Assembly: GCA_932294295.1 (NCBI GenBank)
Contig: OW028573.1
Coordinates: forward strand, 54,067,829-54,131,828
DNA from: Alitta virens
Taxonomy: Eukaryota > Annelida > Polychaeta > Phyllodocida > Nereididae
Length of the DNA: 64,000 bases
Reading direction: 5' to 3'
The position numbers and the translations under genes were made by a program. Shown in pieces: positions 23,419-35,303 of this stretch. Positions within the stretch are counted from its first letter, which is position 1. The number at the start of each line of letters is the position of its first letter. The notes beneath the pieces are model-generated. The model ran no database searches. It saw only the letters and a list, made by a program, of their open reading frames with translations, and was not told the origin of the DNA.

Positions 23419-24057
23419 GTGCCCAGGACCCCAGATGATTGGAAACGTTTCCCAGAAGTTCCAAGAAATGTGGAATTTCCCTAATTGTATTGGAGCGTTG
23501 GATGGCAAGCATATTCATATTAGACCTCCACCCAAAGCTGGGTCAAAGTTCTTTAATTACAAAGGCTTCCACAGCATTGTGCTGCTGGCATTAGTTGATG
23601 CAGAATACAAATTTATAGTGATCGATGTTGGAAGCAATGGAAGAATTTCAGACGGTGGTGTGTATGACAACTCTGCTTTAAAACAGGCACTAGACACCAA
23701 CACTTTGAACATTCCTGAGCCATTAGAGGTGGAAGGTGTGGATGGCAAATTACCTTATATGATACTCGCTGATGATGCCTTCCCACTGTCAAGGAATATT
23801 ATGAAGCCATACCCATTTAGGTATTTGGATAAAGACCAGAAAATATTTAATTACAGACTGTCTCGTGCAAGAAGGACAGTAGAAAATGCATTTGGAATTT
23901 TGGCTAATCGATTCAGAGTTTTTTTGACAGCAATACAACTTGCTCCCGAAAAAAGTTGAGAAGATCGTCCTAGCAGCATGTGTGTTGCACAATTATCTGA
24001 GGTGTCATAATAATGGGAATGATGAGGCTGATGATATTACATCACCCCTTTGTTAGT
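23419..24057 (+). pseudogene. PIF/Harbinger DDE nuclease (HARBI1-like), C-terminal two thirds
   Basis: An acceptor TATTTCAG precedes 23419. The frame then reads VSQKFQEMWNFPNCIGALDG with the first catalytic Asp in GALDGKHIHI, a KGFHSIVLLALVDAEYKF core, the second Asp in ILADDAFPL and the Glu in RRTVENAFGILANRF, the complete DDE set of the DDE_4 superfamily. Near 23950, in GAAAAAAG, the frame slips by one base: the main frame stops at 23957-23959, while the other frame continues VEKIVLAACVLHNYL to a stop near 24056. LHNYL is the normal end of this family, so the copy is probably inactive. Upstream nuclease exons are not visible. Confidence 0.9.
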
Positions 24058-24059
24058 TT

Positions 24060-24380
24060 AAGCTCTTTTATCCCAAGAAATTGACAAAACCTTGAATAGG
24101 AGAACACTATTTTATGAAGCAGAGACTATACTGCTGCTGGTGAATCTACAAAACATACAAAATACATATATTATAATGAAATAGTGAAACAGAATTATTT
24201 AACAAATAATGATATAATGATATTACAATGAACTATGTATTAAACATGGAATATGAAAATTCCAGAGCATCATAATCAAATACTATGCAAAACCTGCTTT
24301 ATGCAGTACTTGCATTTCCACAGCAAGTAATATCCTTGTCATGGTCCATTTTTGCACATTTTCTGTTTAGGCAGAAATGT
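24060..24380. other. 3' flank of Harbinger nuclease and of the PHD/Ulp1 gene
   Basis: AT-rich space between two convergent transcription units, including TATTATAATGA-type low-complexity sequence. I did not find terminal inverted repeats of the Harbinger element here. Confidence 0.35.
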
Positions 24381-27300
24381 CTAATGGTCTTTACATTTCT
24401 CCCATCGGCCAAAGTGAATACTCCTGCCTGCCCCAGTAAATTGTCTGCCACAGCAGGCACATTTCTTGTGCATCCCAGTTTTACGTTTAACTGAGTATCC
24501 TTTAGGTGTTGGGACAGGCTTTTTAGCATTGGTCCGTATTAATTTTGGGGTGCTGCTTAACAGCAGTCCTGGGCCTACGGCTCGGCAAAGTGGACATTTG
24601 AAGTCCAATCTTGCCAAGGACGTCATTGAAATATTCATGTCGCTGCAACGAATGTGAAGCCAGGCCGTACAACTGTCACATCCTACCTGAAGGAATAAAA
24701 AATAAAAAAATTAATAATAGATCTTTTTTTCCCACATACCCACCAAAAAGCACCAGATGGCATTACCGTACACAATTTTGTATCTATGTTAAGTAATAAA
24801 GTTCTGCTCCAGAAACTTAAGTGTAATAACCCTTCTTTGAAATTTTTTTGCTGAGGGTTAAAAAGGAGAAGGGGATGGGTTGACCTGAACAAATTTCTGA
24901 ACCACAAATTTCCGACCCACTTTTCTTTTATGGGTGAGCTATAATTTGAATTGTTTCAATATGGCCACACTTATTTGATTTTTGGCTTCTCATATTATCT
25001 CACAGCAATTGTAATGGGACGGTCCGTACAAAAATTTGAATATTTTAAGTTAAAGAGGCTAAAAATACAATAATATCGTAGGATGATAGGAGATGCATGC
25101 CTACGATCCCCATTTTGTATCAGTATCACCTGAGTTGCCAAGTAGCGTTAATTGTATCTATTGTAAACTAAAAAACTATATTTGGGATTAATCTATGTTA
25201 TGGATATGTTCATTTGAAATGTTCATGAGTAATTAATAAGTATTTATTGAGACTGTCACTTAATTGTAATTATGTAAGTGTAGACTAGGGCAGTTGACTG
25301 GTGGTTGCCAGAGGGGGCCAGAAGCAGCAATGGTTACCTTGGCAACGGCTTGATACACTGCCCTGAAAACTTATTTGGTTACTGAGAGGGAAGCCTTGGT
25401 TGCATTCTTGGTTACCAGGGCAACGGCCAGTTGCTGGCTAGCCCTGAGGTTTTAGTTTAGAGAGGTAGTTAGGAGGAGAGAGTCATAGAGAGGGAGAGAG
25501 AGGGTAATTAGCCTAATTAATAGGCGCTAGTCAAGAATAAGTATCATAGTAATCTTTTATTATCACCTATATGTGCAAACAGGTACCAACTTACCCATTC
25601 TTCCTTTCGTCTGTTTCCCTTGGTCCCACATTTCCTGCACTTTACAGACAAGTTTTCTGCAACAACAAAGAAGAGTTTACCAATTACAAATATCCGTATG
25701 CATAACGGTATCTAGCAGTGTACAGAGTAACCTACCATATATGCCGATAATCAGTAAATCAATTTTTTTTTCTCCAAACCTAGCTCTCCATTTAATTCAA
25801 ATAGTAGACTAATACTTTAAACATTTGAACTATGTAATTGTAGTCATCACCTCATTAACATATCATTATCATCATCGTGATTATGAACATTATCATGATT
25901 ATCACGCTTTTGAGATCCTTAATTAACATTAATAATTTGGAGACCCTAACCCACTCCTTAATTCTTACAGAAAATCACTGTGATATTTTTCATATCATAG
26001 TGTACAATTATAATTGTTTCCTCCTCAAAAGTGATGGTCATGTTAATATATGGTAATACACGCAAAACATAATAATTATGATATATACCTGATTCCATCA
26101 GAATGTTCTGTGCAATAGATTTTCTTTGGGTGTCAAGTGAAAGACCATCATTGTTAAAGGTCAGCTGCCCTTGATCCATGAGAAGTATCTCCGCGAACTA
26201 GATAAGAAAATTTCAGGCACTGCTGTGAGGACTGTTTTAAATGGACAAAATTAAAAGCTATATAATGTAGAAACCACAATATACCTTTATTATATGTACA
26301 CCACATGACAAGCCATCCTTTTGTTTGGTGTGGGCCATTTTTACAAATTTCCAGGGTTTTTTCATGAAGAGACATGGCAGTTTCTCCCTGCAAAAATGTC
26401 ATGATATGCGATAAAATACAGTGGTATTTGCAAAATGCAATGATGTTTACATTCCCCTACTACTTTTGATACATATGGAGCTTCATCAGTATATTCTGTG
26501 AGTTGTGGTGACAAGGAGGAGCCGCTTCACATTAAACACTTAAAATAATGAATTGATTAAATCTTAGGAACATGAAAAATACAATGATGTTATTTTCAAA
26601 TTTGCTGATCTTATTGACATATTCTTATTACATAAGAAATATTAGATGGGAAAATTGTGGAAAGTTTATATTTCCGAAACCTCTAAATTGTAACTTCTTT
26701 GCAATAACCGTTACTTTAAACGCCTTAATCAGAGTACTTTATTTTTCACAACCCTTCAATATGACACTTGTATGCCACATTAGCTTCACCATGGTATTTT
26801 TTATAAATTACACACATTTTGGGGGAAATGAAATATATGTAGTTGTTTGTTTTTAAATGTGATATCCATATTGTCACTACCAGTGTATTAAATAATTGGC
26901 ACAATATTATAATTACCATGTTTGTCATATATTTGTAGATTCTTCACAAATTACTATCGATGCAAAATTATATTGCAATATATTTATTATTTTTGGCTCC
27001 ATAAATAAATTACAGGGTCATAGATAAAATTTTACTTTTTATTTTTATTATTGACATTTGTCAAATTTGCCTATACAGCATCACAATCATACTTTCTAAT
27101 GATTGTACTTACTCCAGGCACGCCTCAATTTTCTTTAGCCTGTCTTTTGTTTCTCCTAGTGGATTGATGTATATCACATGTCCCTCAGTAATTTTTAAAA
27201 CCTGCAAAGAAACTATAATAATGTAAAAGTACTAGAAACGGCCGTTCCATTGATGATACATATCAAATTTTTTAAAAGTGCTTACCAGGAGTGACCAGTG

Positions 27301-30300
27301 GCCAATTCCGTCAGTACACCCTTCATGAACAGCCCCTATTGCCACATCATACTTGCCAGATGACAAATTTCTGGCAACCTGCAACGCAGCAATATATAGT
27401 TTCTATAATACCAGAAATATTGTTCAATGTTGTAACCATCATTCATTAGGTCTTATGTCAGGATACAACTCCAGGGCAGGGAGTTGTAGGAATATTAGGT
27501 AAGGTGATGTTACTAACTCTTTCATAGTTTCTTTTATGGCTGTCCTCTGTTTGTAAAAGAGGTGAAACCAGGAAACTGTCAATAATAAAGACTCTCTGAA
27601 AGGAATCCGGTGACGGAGACATTATGAGAAAATGCAGATAAACAGAGACACAAATAGTGATAATGGTGTGATTCACCACGTGTCTTTTATAGATAATTGT
27701 CAGTAATTTAAAATTTGACAACCTTATTGGCATATTCTTATTATATCATTTATGTAAGACATATGAGAATGGGAAATTGTGGAAAAATTATTTTTCTGAA
27801 AGCTGTAATTTGCCAATAAGTCCTATGCAGGAAATTTTACTTTTTAAACCCCTTAATTAGAGTACTTTCGTGCAATAGGAAGAATGTGGTTGTACCTTCG
27901 GTGATTTTTTTGCCAGGATCTGCAGAGTAATATTGACAGCCTGAAAGAATAATAATTTCAGTGAGCATACTATGATGGCAAACTAGTCAATATTACTTAT
28001 ATACTTCTGGGTCACAGTTACACAGGAGACTATAACACATATAGGTCAACATGGAACAAATTTTGTAAATATTCAATTCATTTCCAAATTTTTATTATGA
28101 CATGTGCCTTGTGAAGGACACCCAGCCCACAAAGGGCTTAGGAGTCATGCTTATTTACTATTCACACGCAGATGAAAAACAATTACAGGGACAAAAAATA
28201 AGTTATTTATAAACTGTAGACCAATAATCTTCCATGAACTGCCTCATACACACACAACCCTTTGCTGTGTTTATAACCATTTAACAGATAAAATTTCTGT
28301 TCCAAGCTAAACAATACATAAACAAGTTAAATTGGAATTACTTTAGTCAAAAGATGGTTAATAATATCAGCAAAAGGAGAAAATTAACATAAAAAATGTA
28401 TTTCATCTTCCAGCATATTTTCTTGACAGAAATTACACAGGTAATACTCTAATGAAAACCATTTTTCTATGTTAAAACTTACCACATCATCAAGTTCCCC
28501 TGACAAAATCCCTTGAATGGTGTTGGCCCAGATAATGCTCCTTTGGTAGGAGGACACCAAGTGCTGGGGCACAAGGTCCTTTGGTGTCCGGCTTAGTTTG
28601 TCCATAACTGTAAAAGAACCCAATAATGTAACAGCCATGAACAAAGTACTTCTAAAGCTTTTGATAAAACTTCTACTCCTATAAGATGATTTCAGGCTTT
28701 ACTCACTGCCACAAATATCTATTTCTGATGGGCTCCTGCGTCTGGTTAGTGTTGGCAGTTCTTCGCTACTGCCACTGCAGTCGCTAACCAGAACAGGACA
28801 ATCTTCCTCGAGTAATGTAGCCTCGATTTTAGACAACTCTTGGAAGACATCATCATCAAGATCAGAAAATTCAGGAATGTCCGGATGGCTACTGTTTTGT
28901 TCGGGTTCCAACTTCTCCTCTTCCCTTGCTGCATCCTGTTTATCTTGAACACAATCATTTTCTTTCTTTTTTTCTCCTTCGTTTTTTTGCCTATCATCTT
29001 GTTTCTTCTCTTTCTTGTGCTGTCTCTTTTTCTCCTTTATTTTAGTTTCTTGCTCATTATCAGTGTCACCATTAATCACTTCCTCTGGTTCATTTTGGTT
29101 TTTCTTGTTCTTGTTCTCCTTTTTCTGCTTGTCTTTGTTGATATCTCTTTTCTCAACGTTTCCTTCTTCTGTATGATCTTTCTCTTCTTTTCCCGACAGG
29201 TTCTCGTTTGTTTCCTAGTAATAAGAAGATTAATGGTGTGGTTACCTTTTAAGTTATCTTAATATGCCCAATAAATAACTTTAAAAAATAGGATACTGAG
29301 CATACCATTCGAAAGTTAATATTGGCTTAAGCGTCAAATCTTGGGCCCCAAACCATTAGTTTGTAACACATACCCTAATTGTGTACCTAAAGTTTAGGAG
29401 GGGGGGGGGGGGGGGGGCTAAACTTTAGGTACAGAATTAAGGTCTGTTACAAATGAGCCTGCACATTAATCCACAGCCCCATCCACCTTAGCAAATACTA
29501 GTAGACGTAAATTTTATGAAAAATTGGGATCAAATTAAGTTCACATAATTAAGAAGTTAACACCTCATGTCCGCCATTGTAATCAGCATTTAATTAAGGC
29601 CGCTCACCATTAAAGGCCATTAAATTGTGCAGGTCGCACTAATAGTGGTCTTATTGGTGATTAGAGCTTTACATCCTGTATTTCTGCACCTGTTGGGCTT
29701 ATTAGGACAGGCAGTTTAATGGACACATAAGAGTCCATTCTCCGTGGTGGGGATTTGACAGAACTTACTACCCTGTAATATTTGATATTTCTGTCTGTCT
29801 GATAGTATTGTACATTACCTTGTTTCTCTCTGGCAGATGGCGAGTGAAAAGGAACATCTTCAGGCCAGTAGTCAGGGACTGATGCTGTGCGCCAAAAATT
29901 CCTCACCCTAACACTCCGGGGATCTCCAGCCTTAGTCACTATAACATAGACGTAATATTTTTCCACATGAGAAAGTAACGTTAGAAAAAGACAATAAGTG
30001 TATATTTATATATAATTATCTACAATGGTAAAAAATTACCAAATATATTCATTTGGTGCAACATTACTACGCAAACATTCTTGTACAAGTGACATAGGTA
30101 AAACTCAAAGGTTAAAGACTCATAAAATTAATGCACATTGGAAATTTTGATAATATATTAACAATTACATGGCTCACAATCCTTCCAAACTACCAAGATT
30201 TCCAGTTGTTACTTTTTAAATTTTTCTTTGGTACAAAATTAATTTAACTAGTGTAGTACAGCAGAATCCCATCCAGATGGAAAATTTTGCATAAATGAAA

Positions 30301-32624
30301 TGTTATGAGAAATATGCTTCACCTTTAGAGAAGAAATTGTTGCTGTGACACAACCAAACAAATAAAAATCTAACGAGCAGTTATAGTCAGAGAGACATGC
30401 CTAATGTTAGCCAAACAACACTAATGTTTGTCACAGCTCAATATGATTCTGGGTAGGAAATCCTGTAGCTAGAACAGGGGCACTTAGACAATAGGCAACA
30501 GGCAGGACACTGTTTCTTTATTGACAATACAAATGACAAATTTCTTCAAATCAAAAGACTACAAAGATTGAGTGTGGGATAATGCAAGTTGTTGTAAGTT
30601 ATTTGTACTCTATGTATTCATTAATATACTGATGTATTATAATCAGGTAAACTGATATATTTGTACTCTTATGTATTCATTAATATACTGATATATTATA
30701 ATCAGGTAAACTGACATATGATAATTATCATGTTAAGGAAAGATTGACGACTAGTGCTCACACATTTATGTTTTCTTATTTCTTTTTTTAGATTACCGTA
30801 TTCTTCTATGTTCACGCGTAATAAAACTGCTGAAATACAAGAAGTCTCGCCCCACTCATTCACAATATATATAAACAACAACTGAATATAGTGTAAACAG
30901 AAAATATGAAACATACCATTTACCGCTTTGTAGGATTCCATGTACACAAGGATGCATCCAGTCACATCAATCCAGTCTTGTGTAATATTACTTTCTTCCA
31001 GCCATGGACTACCACACTGACTGCAGTTTCCGTCACTGCTGGCTATTCGGCAGGGTTGGCCATTGAACTGAGGGAGCTTGGCAAAAGGATTGCTGAAATC
31101 ACCTGTAATTGTGAGAGTTAGAAATGATCAATGAAAAGAGAACGGGGAGTCGGTCTGTAAATGCAGTGCTTTAGGAACTAACCTTTCAACGAAAATAATG
31201 CAATCTTATGATTACTTTGAGAAGTAACTTCAATAATAAGATCTTATCATAGGAGTAGTCTCTAACATTAATTTAAAGCTTGACAAGCTTCCTGGGTCAG
31301 CTTCATCATTTGTCATATTATCCATGCTTTGTTTGAGGAATGCTGTATGGATACACCTTTGACTGGAGCAATTCAAACATTTCAGCTTGGCAGTGGGTGG
31401 CATGACTTTAGAATAGGCATATGTGCAGACACTCCATTCAGATCCAACTGGTTTAACAGCAATGTAAGAGGAACCTGCAGACACACTGCTGAAACATGAC
31501 TGAAAGTAGACAACATTCAATTTTAATACATTTCTCACCAAAAAAAGCACTGAAAACAAGCTCCAAAATTTTACTAACTGAAAAGGAACTTATCTAATGT
31601 ATTCTAGAAATATTGGTTCTATTTCAATGTGGAATGCTGCAACAAATTTTGTGGAAAATGCAAAGGACTAAAACTAATCATTCCATGAGGAATGTGAGGA
31701 AAGGCCATATAATATAACAATTACTGCACAGTCTCTCATGCAATATGCTCATGCTGCGCCCTGTGCAAAATCGGTTGTCCTAGTGCCATAAAAACTGATA
31801 CTGCACTGGCCAGTGCAATAATTGTATAAAACATGACACAGAAATGTTTCAAACCATCCATTGTGACCCTTACCTCTATCGAAGAATGAAGGGCGTATGA
31901 ATGTTCTTCTTGCATGGTTAATGTGACTGAAAATAATAATATGGAAATTATGAAGCATAAATTGTTGGACCAGTATTTACTAATGCGCTCCTACATTTTT
32001 ATAGCCAATACAAATGTAAGCAAGCTCACTTTATTTTTTTAATTGTATGACAATGTTCTGTTGCTCTGTGTTTAGACACTGATGCATTGGTTAAATACAT
32101 TCAGTAAAAATAAGTAAAACCCTTCCCCCCCATCCTCCAATTAATTTAAATATATAATTTGCTTTTATCACATGCATATGGGGTTGAATTACGGGATGAA
32201 ATAATTTTCCTGCTCTATAGATATACATACCTTTGGTAAATTCTTTTTGGACGCTAATGCCGTGTTCAGCATCATAATGAGGGACTGAACTTTTTATCGC
32301 CTTTATGTGCAAACATTCTGGATCTTGAATTGCTGTGGACAAATAAATTAAATTAAAATAATACACTAATTAACATACAAATGAACAAGAAAGGCAAATA
32401 TTACACAAGAGCACTTATGGTTGCTGTTGTAGTTTGTGAATAAGCATTGCACTTGTAAACAGCTGTACCTAAAGTTTCTTACCAAGCTGAAGAGGTTGTT
32501 GCAGAGTATGTGGTAACGACTCAACTTACTTCTTCCGAGCAGGGTCACAATTGCATGTGAATAGCCATGTGCATTCATCTATTACTTTTACAGGTCTCCG
32601 GAAAACAAAAGCAAACACATTGTC
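24381..32624 (-). CDS. Multi-exon protein with SWIM-like zinc motif, Ulp1/C48-type cysteine peptidase and PHD finger
   Basis: Exons in transcription order: 32624-32530 (junction uncertain), 32332-32231, 31926-31874, 31499-31267, 31092-30917, 29938-29769, 29214-28707, 28607-28483, 27940-27896, 27595-27518, 27378-27286, 27201-27113, 26387-26285, 26197-26089, 25656-25595, 24686-24381 (stop). From 32332 on, about 750 residues read with consistent GT-AG phases. Motifs in order: KCLNCSSQRCIHT (SWIM-like CxxC..CxH); GNCSQCGSPW; a Lys/Glu-rich linker; Ulp1 core with His in GIGHWSLL, Asn in YINPLG where family members often have Asp, and Gln/Cys in KQKDGLSCGVHIIK; PHD finger (KCRKCG, VGCDSCTAWLHIRC, FKCPLC); C-terminal CACCGRQF..H..C..H. 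Likely a SUMO/ubiquitin-type protease with chromatin reader, probably transposon-associated. The 5' end and the first junction are unresolved. Confidence 0.8.
29362..29455. repeat. Inverted repeat flanking an 18-base G tract
   Basis: GTACCTAAAGTTTAG at 29383-29397 is perfectly mirrored by CTAAACTTTAGGTAC at 29418-29432, with GA plus a G18 run (29400-29417) between. Similarity extends outward imperfectly (TGTAACAC..CCTAATTGT against ACAGAATTAAGG..TGTTACA). The site lies in an intron of the PHD/Ulp1 gene. It could form a cruciform with a G-quadruplex loop. Confidence 0.85.
29655..29716 (-). mobile_element. SINE tail fragment, minus strand
   Basis: The reverse complement reads TGCCTGTCCTAATAAGCCC, then GTGCAGAAATACAGGATGTA and AAGCTCTAATCACC, the 3' part of the local SINE. 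It ends about 50 bp beyond an exon of the PHD/Ulp1 gene, in the intron. Confidence 0.85.
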
Positions 32625-33325
32625 CTGAAATGCAAAGGCAGCACTACATAATCATATCAGCTATTATATGAACGAATACATGTTAATAACATATATGTTA
32701 AAAGTGCATAAATAATGACATATTGGTTGTGTACATAATATGCATAAGCTGAGTAAGGACTGCTTTAAAAAACCTAAACTAGAAACGCCTCCTAATTGAG
32801 GATTCAGGATCTGCATTTGCACTAGGATTTGCAAGTAAATGCATTAAAAAGAGTTACATGTGGGATTAGGGTGTTCACAAAAAACGGAAGGGCAAAACAC
32901 CGCTGCTCAAGTTATTCAGAACTTAGCAGCTGCTTAGTGTTTTGTTACCTAGTAAGTATAATTTAATAGAACTCCATTCATCTTAAAAAGAAGATTGAAA
33001 TAATTCACCTGACTGGGAGCAGGTATTGCTGAATTTAAAAAAAAACATTTACTTTTAAGCTACGGTGCACTTCGCTGTAGTGGGGAAACACAAATGTATT
33101 GCCATGATCTAAAACATCATACACGTCCAGCTGATGAAGCAAACCACCATAATGTTGATGGGCAGCTAGTTTGGCCTAACAATAAAATAAATGAACATTT
33201 CAGAGAAGTATTTCTTTGGCTATCAGTATTTATTACACATAATTTGCAAGGTAAGGTTATAATGAGAAAAGGCCAGTTCGTTCTCAATGTGCCTTAAAAA
33301 CTTGATAAATTGGTACTATAACCGC

Positions 33326-33600
33326 TTTCAACACTTGCTCTATGCCCAAATTATAAACCTGGTTATATGACCATTATGTGACTATATAACCGCGATCATA
33401 AGGATGAGAAAGTGGTCTTATAACCATATTTCAATCCTTGCTCTATGCCCAAATTATTACCACGGTTAGATGACCATTCTGTGTCCATATAAACGCCGTC
33501 ATAAGGATGAGAAAGTGGTCTTATAACTGTCTTTCAATACTGCTGCGTTGCTTTAGTACAACCCTGGTTATATGACCATTATGTGTCCATATAACCGCGA
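33326..33600. repeat. Tandem repeat, ~103-bp unit, 2.7 copies, with internal hairpin
   Basis: Units begin TTTCAA(C/T) at about 33327, 33429 and 33532. Each contains GGTTATATGACCATTATGTG followed by CCATATAACC, an interrupted palindrome (GGTTATATG / CATATAACC). The array ends directly against a zinc-finger exon relic at about 33600. Confidence 0.85.
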
Positions 33601-33873
33601 ATGGTTCTATCCAGTTCCTGGCGAGCCTGCTCCAAACCGCATCAATTTGGGCATTCCACAAGGACTATGGAACCTTTGAAACAACCAGAACACATGAACT
33701 TCGCGTCTTGCCGTAGCAGAGTTGGTCACATGCTCCTGGATATGAGGCCCTCCATGGCACACGGGACACCTGAATTTCACCTGAATTTCATCTCCAGCCA
33801 GTGGCAGATACAGTTTTTGCAGAATGCGTGCTGGTAAGAAGGCAGTTGATGTGGCGATGTCATTAGGACATGG
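33601..33873 (-). pseudogene. Degenerate zinc-finger exon, copy 1
   Basis: Behind an acceptor (ATATTTCAG) the minus strand reads CPNDIATSTAFLPARIL, LYLPLAGDEIQVKF, RCPVCHGGPHIQEHV, then loses sense. It shares LPLAGDEIQ, a GGP(H/Y)I.EHVT box and the downstream DNA with the exon at 34860-35240, so one is a duplicate of the other. It lies upstream of, and on the same strand as, the PHD/Ulp1 exons and may be a decayed 5' exon of that gene. Confidence 0.5.
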
Positions 33874-34639
33874 CTGAAATATTCATGAAATGAGTATTAA
33901 GACTAAAAGGTTAGTATAGGTAACTAAACACTGCTATGAATAATCCAAAATTATCACGGAGAATCTCCCGAGTCCTGTTATCAGGGGAAAGGGTCATGAA
34001 AATGGCCTGTGGACCATCAGAAAGACATTTTAAAAGAAATCAAAGCATCCACATAAACCGTTATTCCATGAACTTATTCTATATACATGCCTTGTAATAA
34101 TGAAACATGTTTTTACACAATTTCTTTACATGATAGATTAAAGTTCGTTAAACAAACATACATTTTTAAATATAGCCTATTGTGCTAAACATGGAATGGC
34201 TGGTATCTTCGATTCTTATGGTATGCAATACCACTATATTTGTAAAGTATGATGAGGGCGGTAAATTGGGAGTGAGTAGAAAAGGAGGCGGCAAGGGGGG
34301 GGGGGGGGCAGTTTAGTGGAAAGATAATATCATTTTATTCTAGCATATAGCATACTAGACTGTAACTTGTAGTTTTGATAGCATAGGACGGTCTGACATA
34401 CATAGCACAGTAATTTAGGTAGGAGAACATCAGCACCATCATATTACTTTATGTTTAGTTTTTTTTTTTGGTCATATTTGTCATATTTATTTTTTGGTCA
34501 TATTTATGTGTTTTTGTATTTCTTTCATTTTCTTGGCAATATCATAACTAAAATGAGCATAAGGCCCTCACTGTGTAGGTCCGTATTTTTTTATTTTATG
34601 ATTCTCATAGGAAGTAATGAAATGTATTTCTCTACCAAT

Positions 34640-34744
34640 TTACTTTGGCATGACAGAGCCAGCACATAATTTGACAGCGCTGTTTGAAGCCCTTGTTTTC
34701 TCCCTCACATCCATCACAGAGCATGGGTCTATACAGACATTCCT
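34640..34744 (-). pseudogene. Cysteine-rich exon candidate
   Basis: Between an acceptor (GGTTTACAG) and a donor (GTAAATTG) the minus strand reads ECLYRPMLCDGCEGENKG followed by FKQRCQIMCWLCHAK. The spaced CxxC pairs suggest zinc binding. It fits as the exon following the one at 34860-35240 in the same transcription direction. No family recognised. Confidence 0.45.
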
Positions 34745-34849
34745 GTAAACCAATCAAAATTACCAATGCAGTTGATACCATCAAACATGAGAATACATCA
34801 CTTTGACACAAAAATGAGGTAAATGCACACATGTTTATTATGTACCTGA

Positions 34850-35245
34850 ATGTTTCCATCCAGTTCCTAGCACGGCTGCTTCCAACTGCATCCATTCAGG
34901 CATTCCACAAGAACTTTATTGCATATTTTCTCGTGCATCACTGTTTCAGGGGTATTTGTATGTTTGCCACAACCAGAACACATCAGCTTTGCATCTTGCC
35001 AGATGTACTGCAGTTGCCGAGCCTCAGTCACATGCTCTTTAATATAAGGCCCTCCAATGGCACACAAGGTACCTGGATTTCATCTCCAGCCAGTGGCAAA
35101 TAGTTTGCTGAATGCTTGGTGAAGTTTTGGGGATCGAATTTGTTTCATGTCACTCCTGGTTGTCACACTGTAACATCCCAGTACAGGGCATCCTATTGGC
35201 CACTTGTCGTAGTTGACAATATGCTCCGTTATGGAATAACTGCAA
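34850..35245 (-). pseudogene. Degenerate zinc-finger exon, copy 2
   Basis: Behind TTTTGCAG the minus strand reads YSITEHIVNYDKWPIGCPVL and KQIRSPKLHQAFSKLF, then shifts frame (TLPLAGDEIQ in one frame, CAIGGPYIKEHVTEARQLQY in another), continuing to KLMCSGCGKHTNTPETVMH and KVLVECLNGC. The Cys/His spacing looks like a TRAF-type or related zinc finger. At least two frameshifts are needed, so this copy is not functional as read. It is homologous to 33601-33873. Confidence 0.5.
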
Positions 35246-35303
35246 AAATTAAGAAAAATTAATCCTCGTTAATTCCTAAATGTGTCGTACATGTCACTTG
35301 TAC

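Noticed and set aside
24299..24529. TnpB/Fanzor-like zinc ribbon (CLNRKCAKMDHDKDITCCGN) on the minus strand
   Set aside because: It lies in another frame of the last PHD-gene exon, with no RuvC-like sequence nearby. At most it is a frameshifted extension of the PHD protein's cysteine-rich C-terminus.
28840..29262. 140-residue plus-strand open frame, very Phe/Leu-rich
   Set aside because: It is the antisense of the Lys/Glu-rich linker exon of the PHD/Ulp1 gene; the hydrophobic look is a composition artefact.
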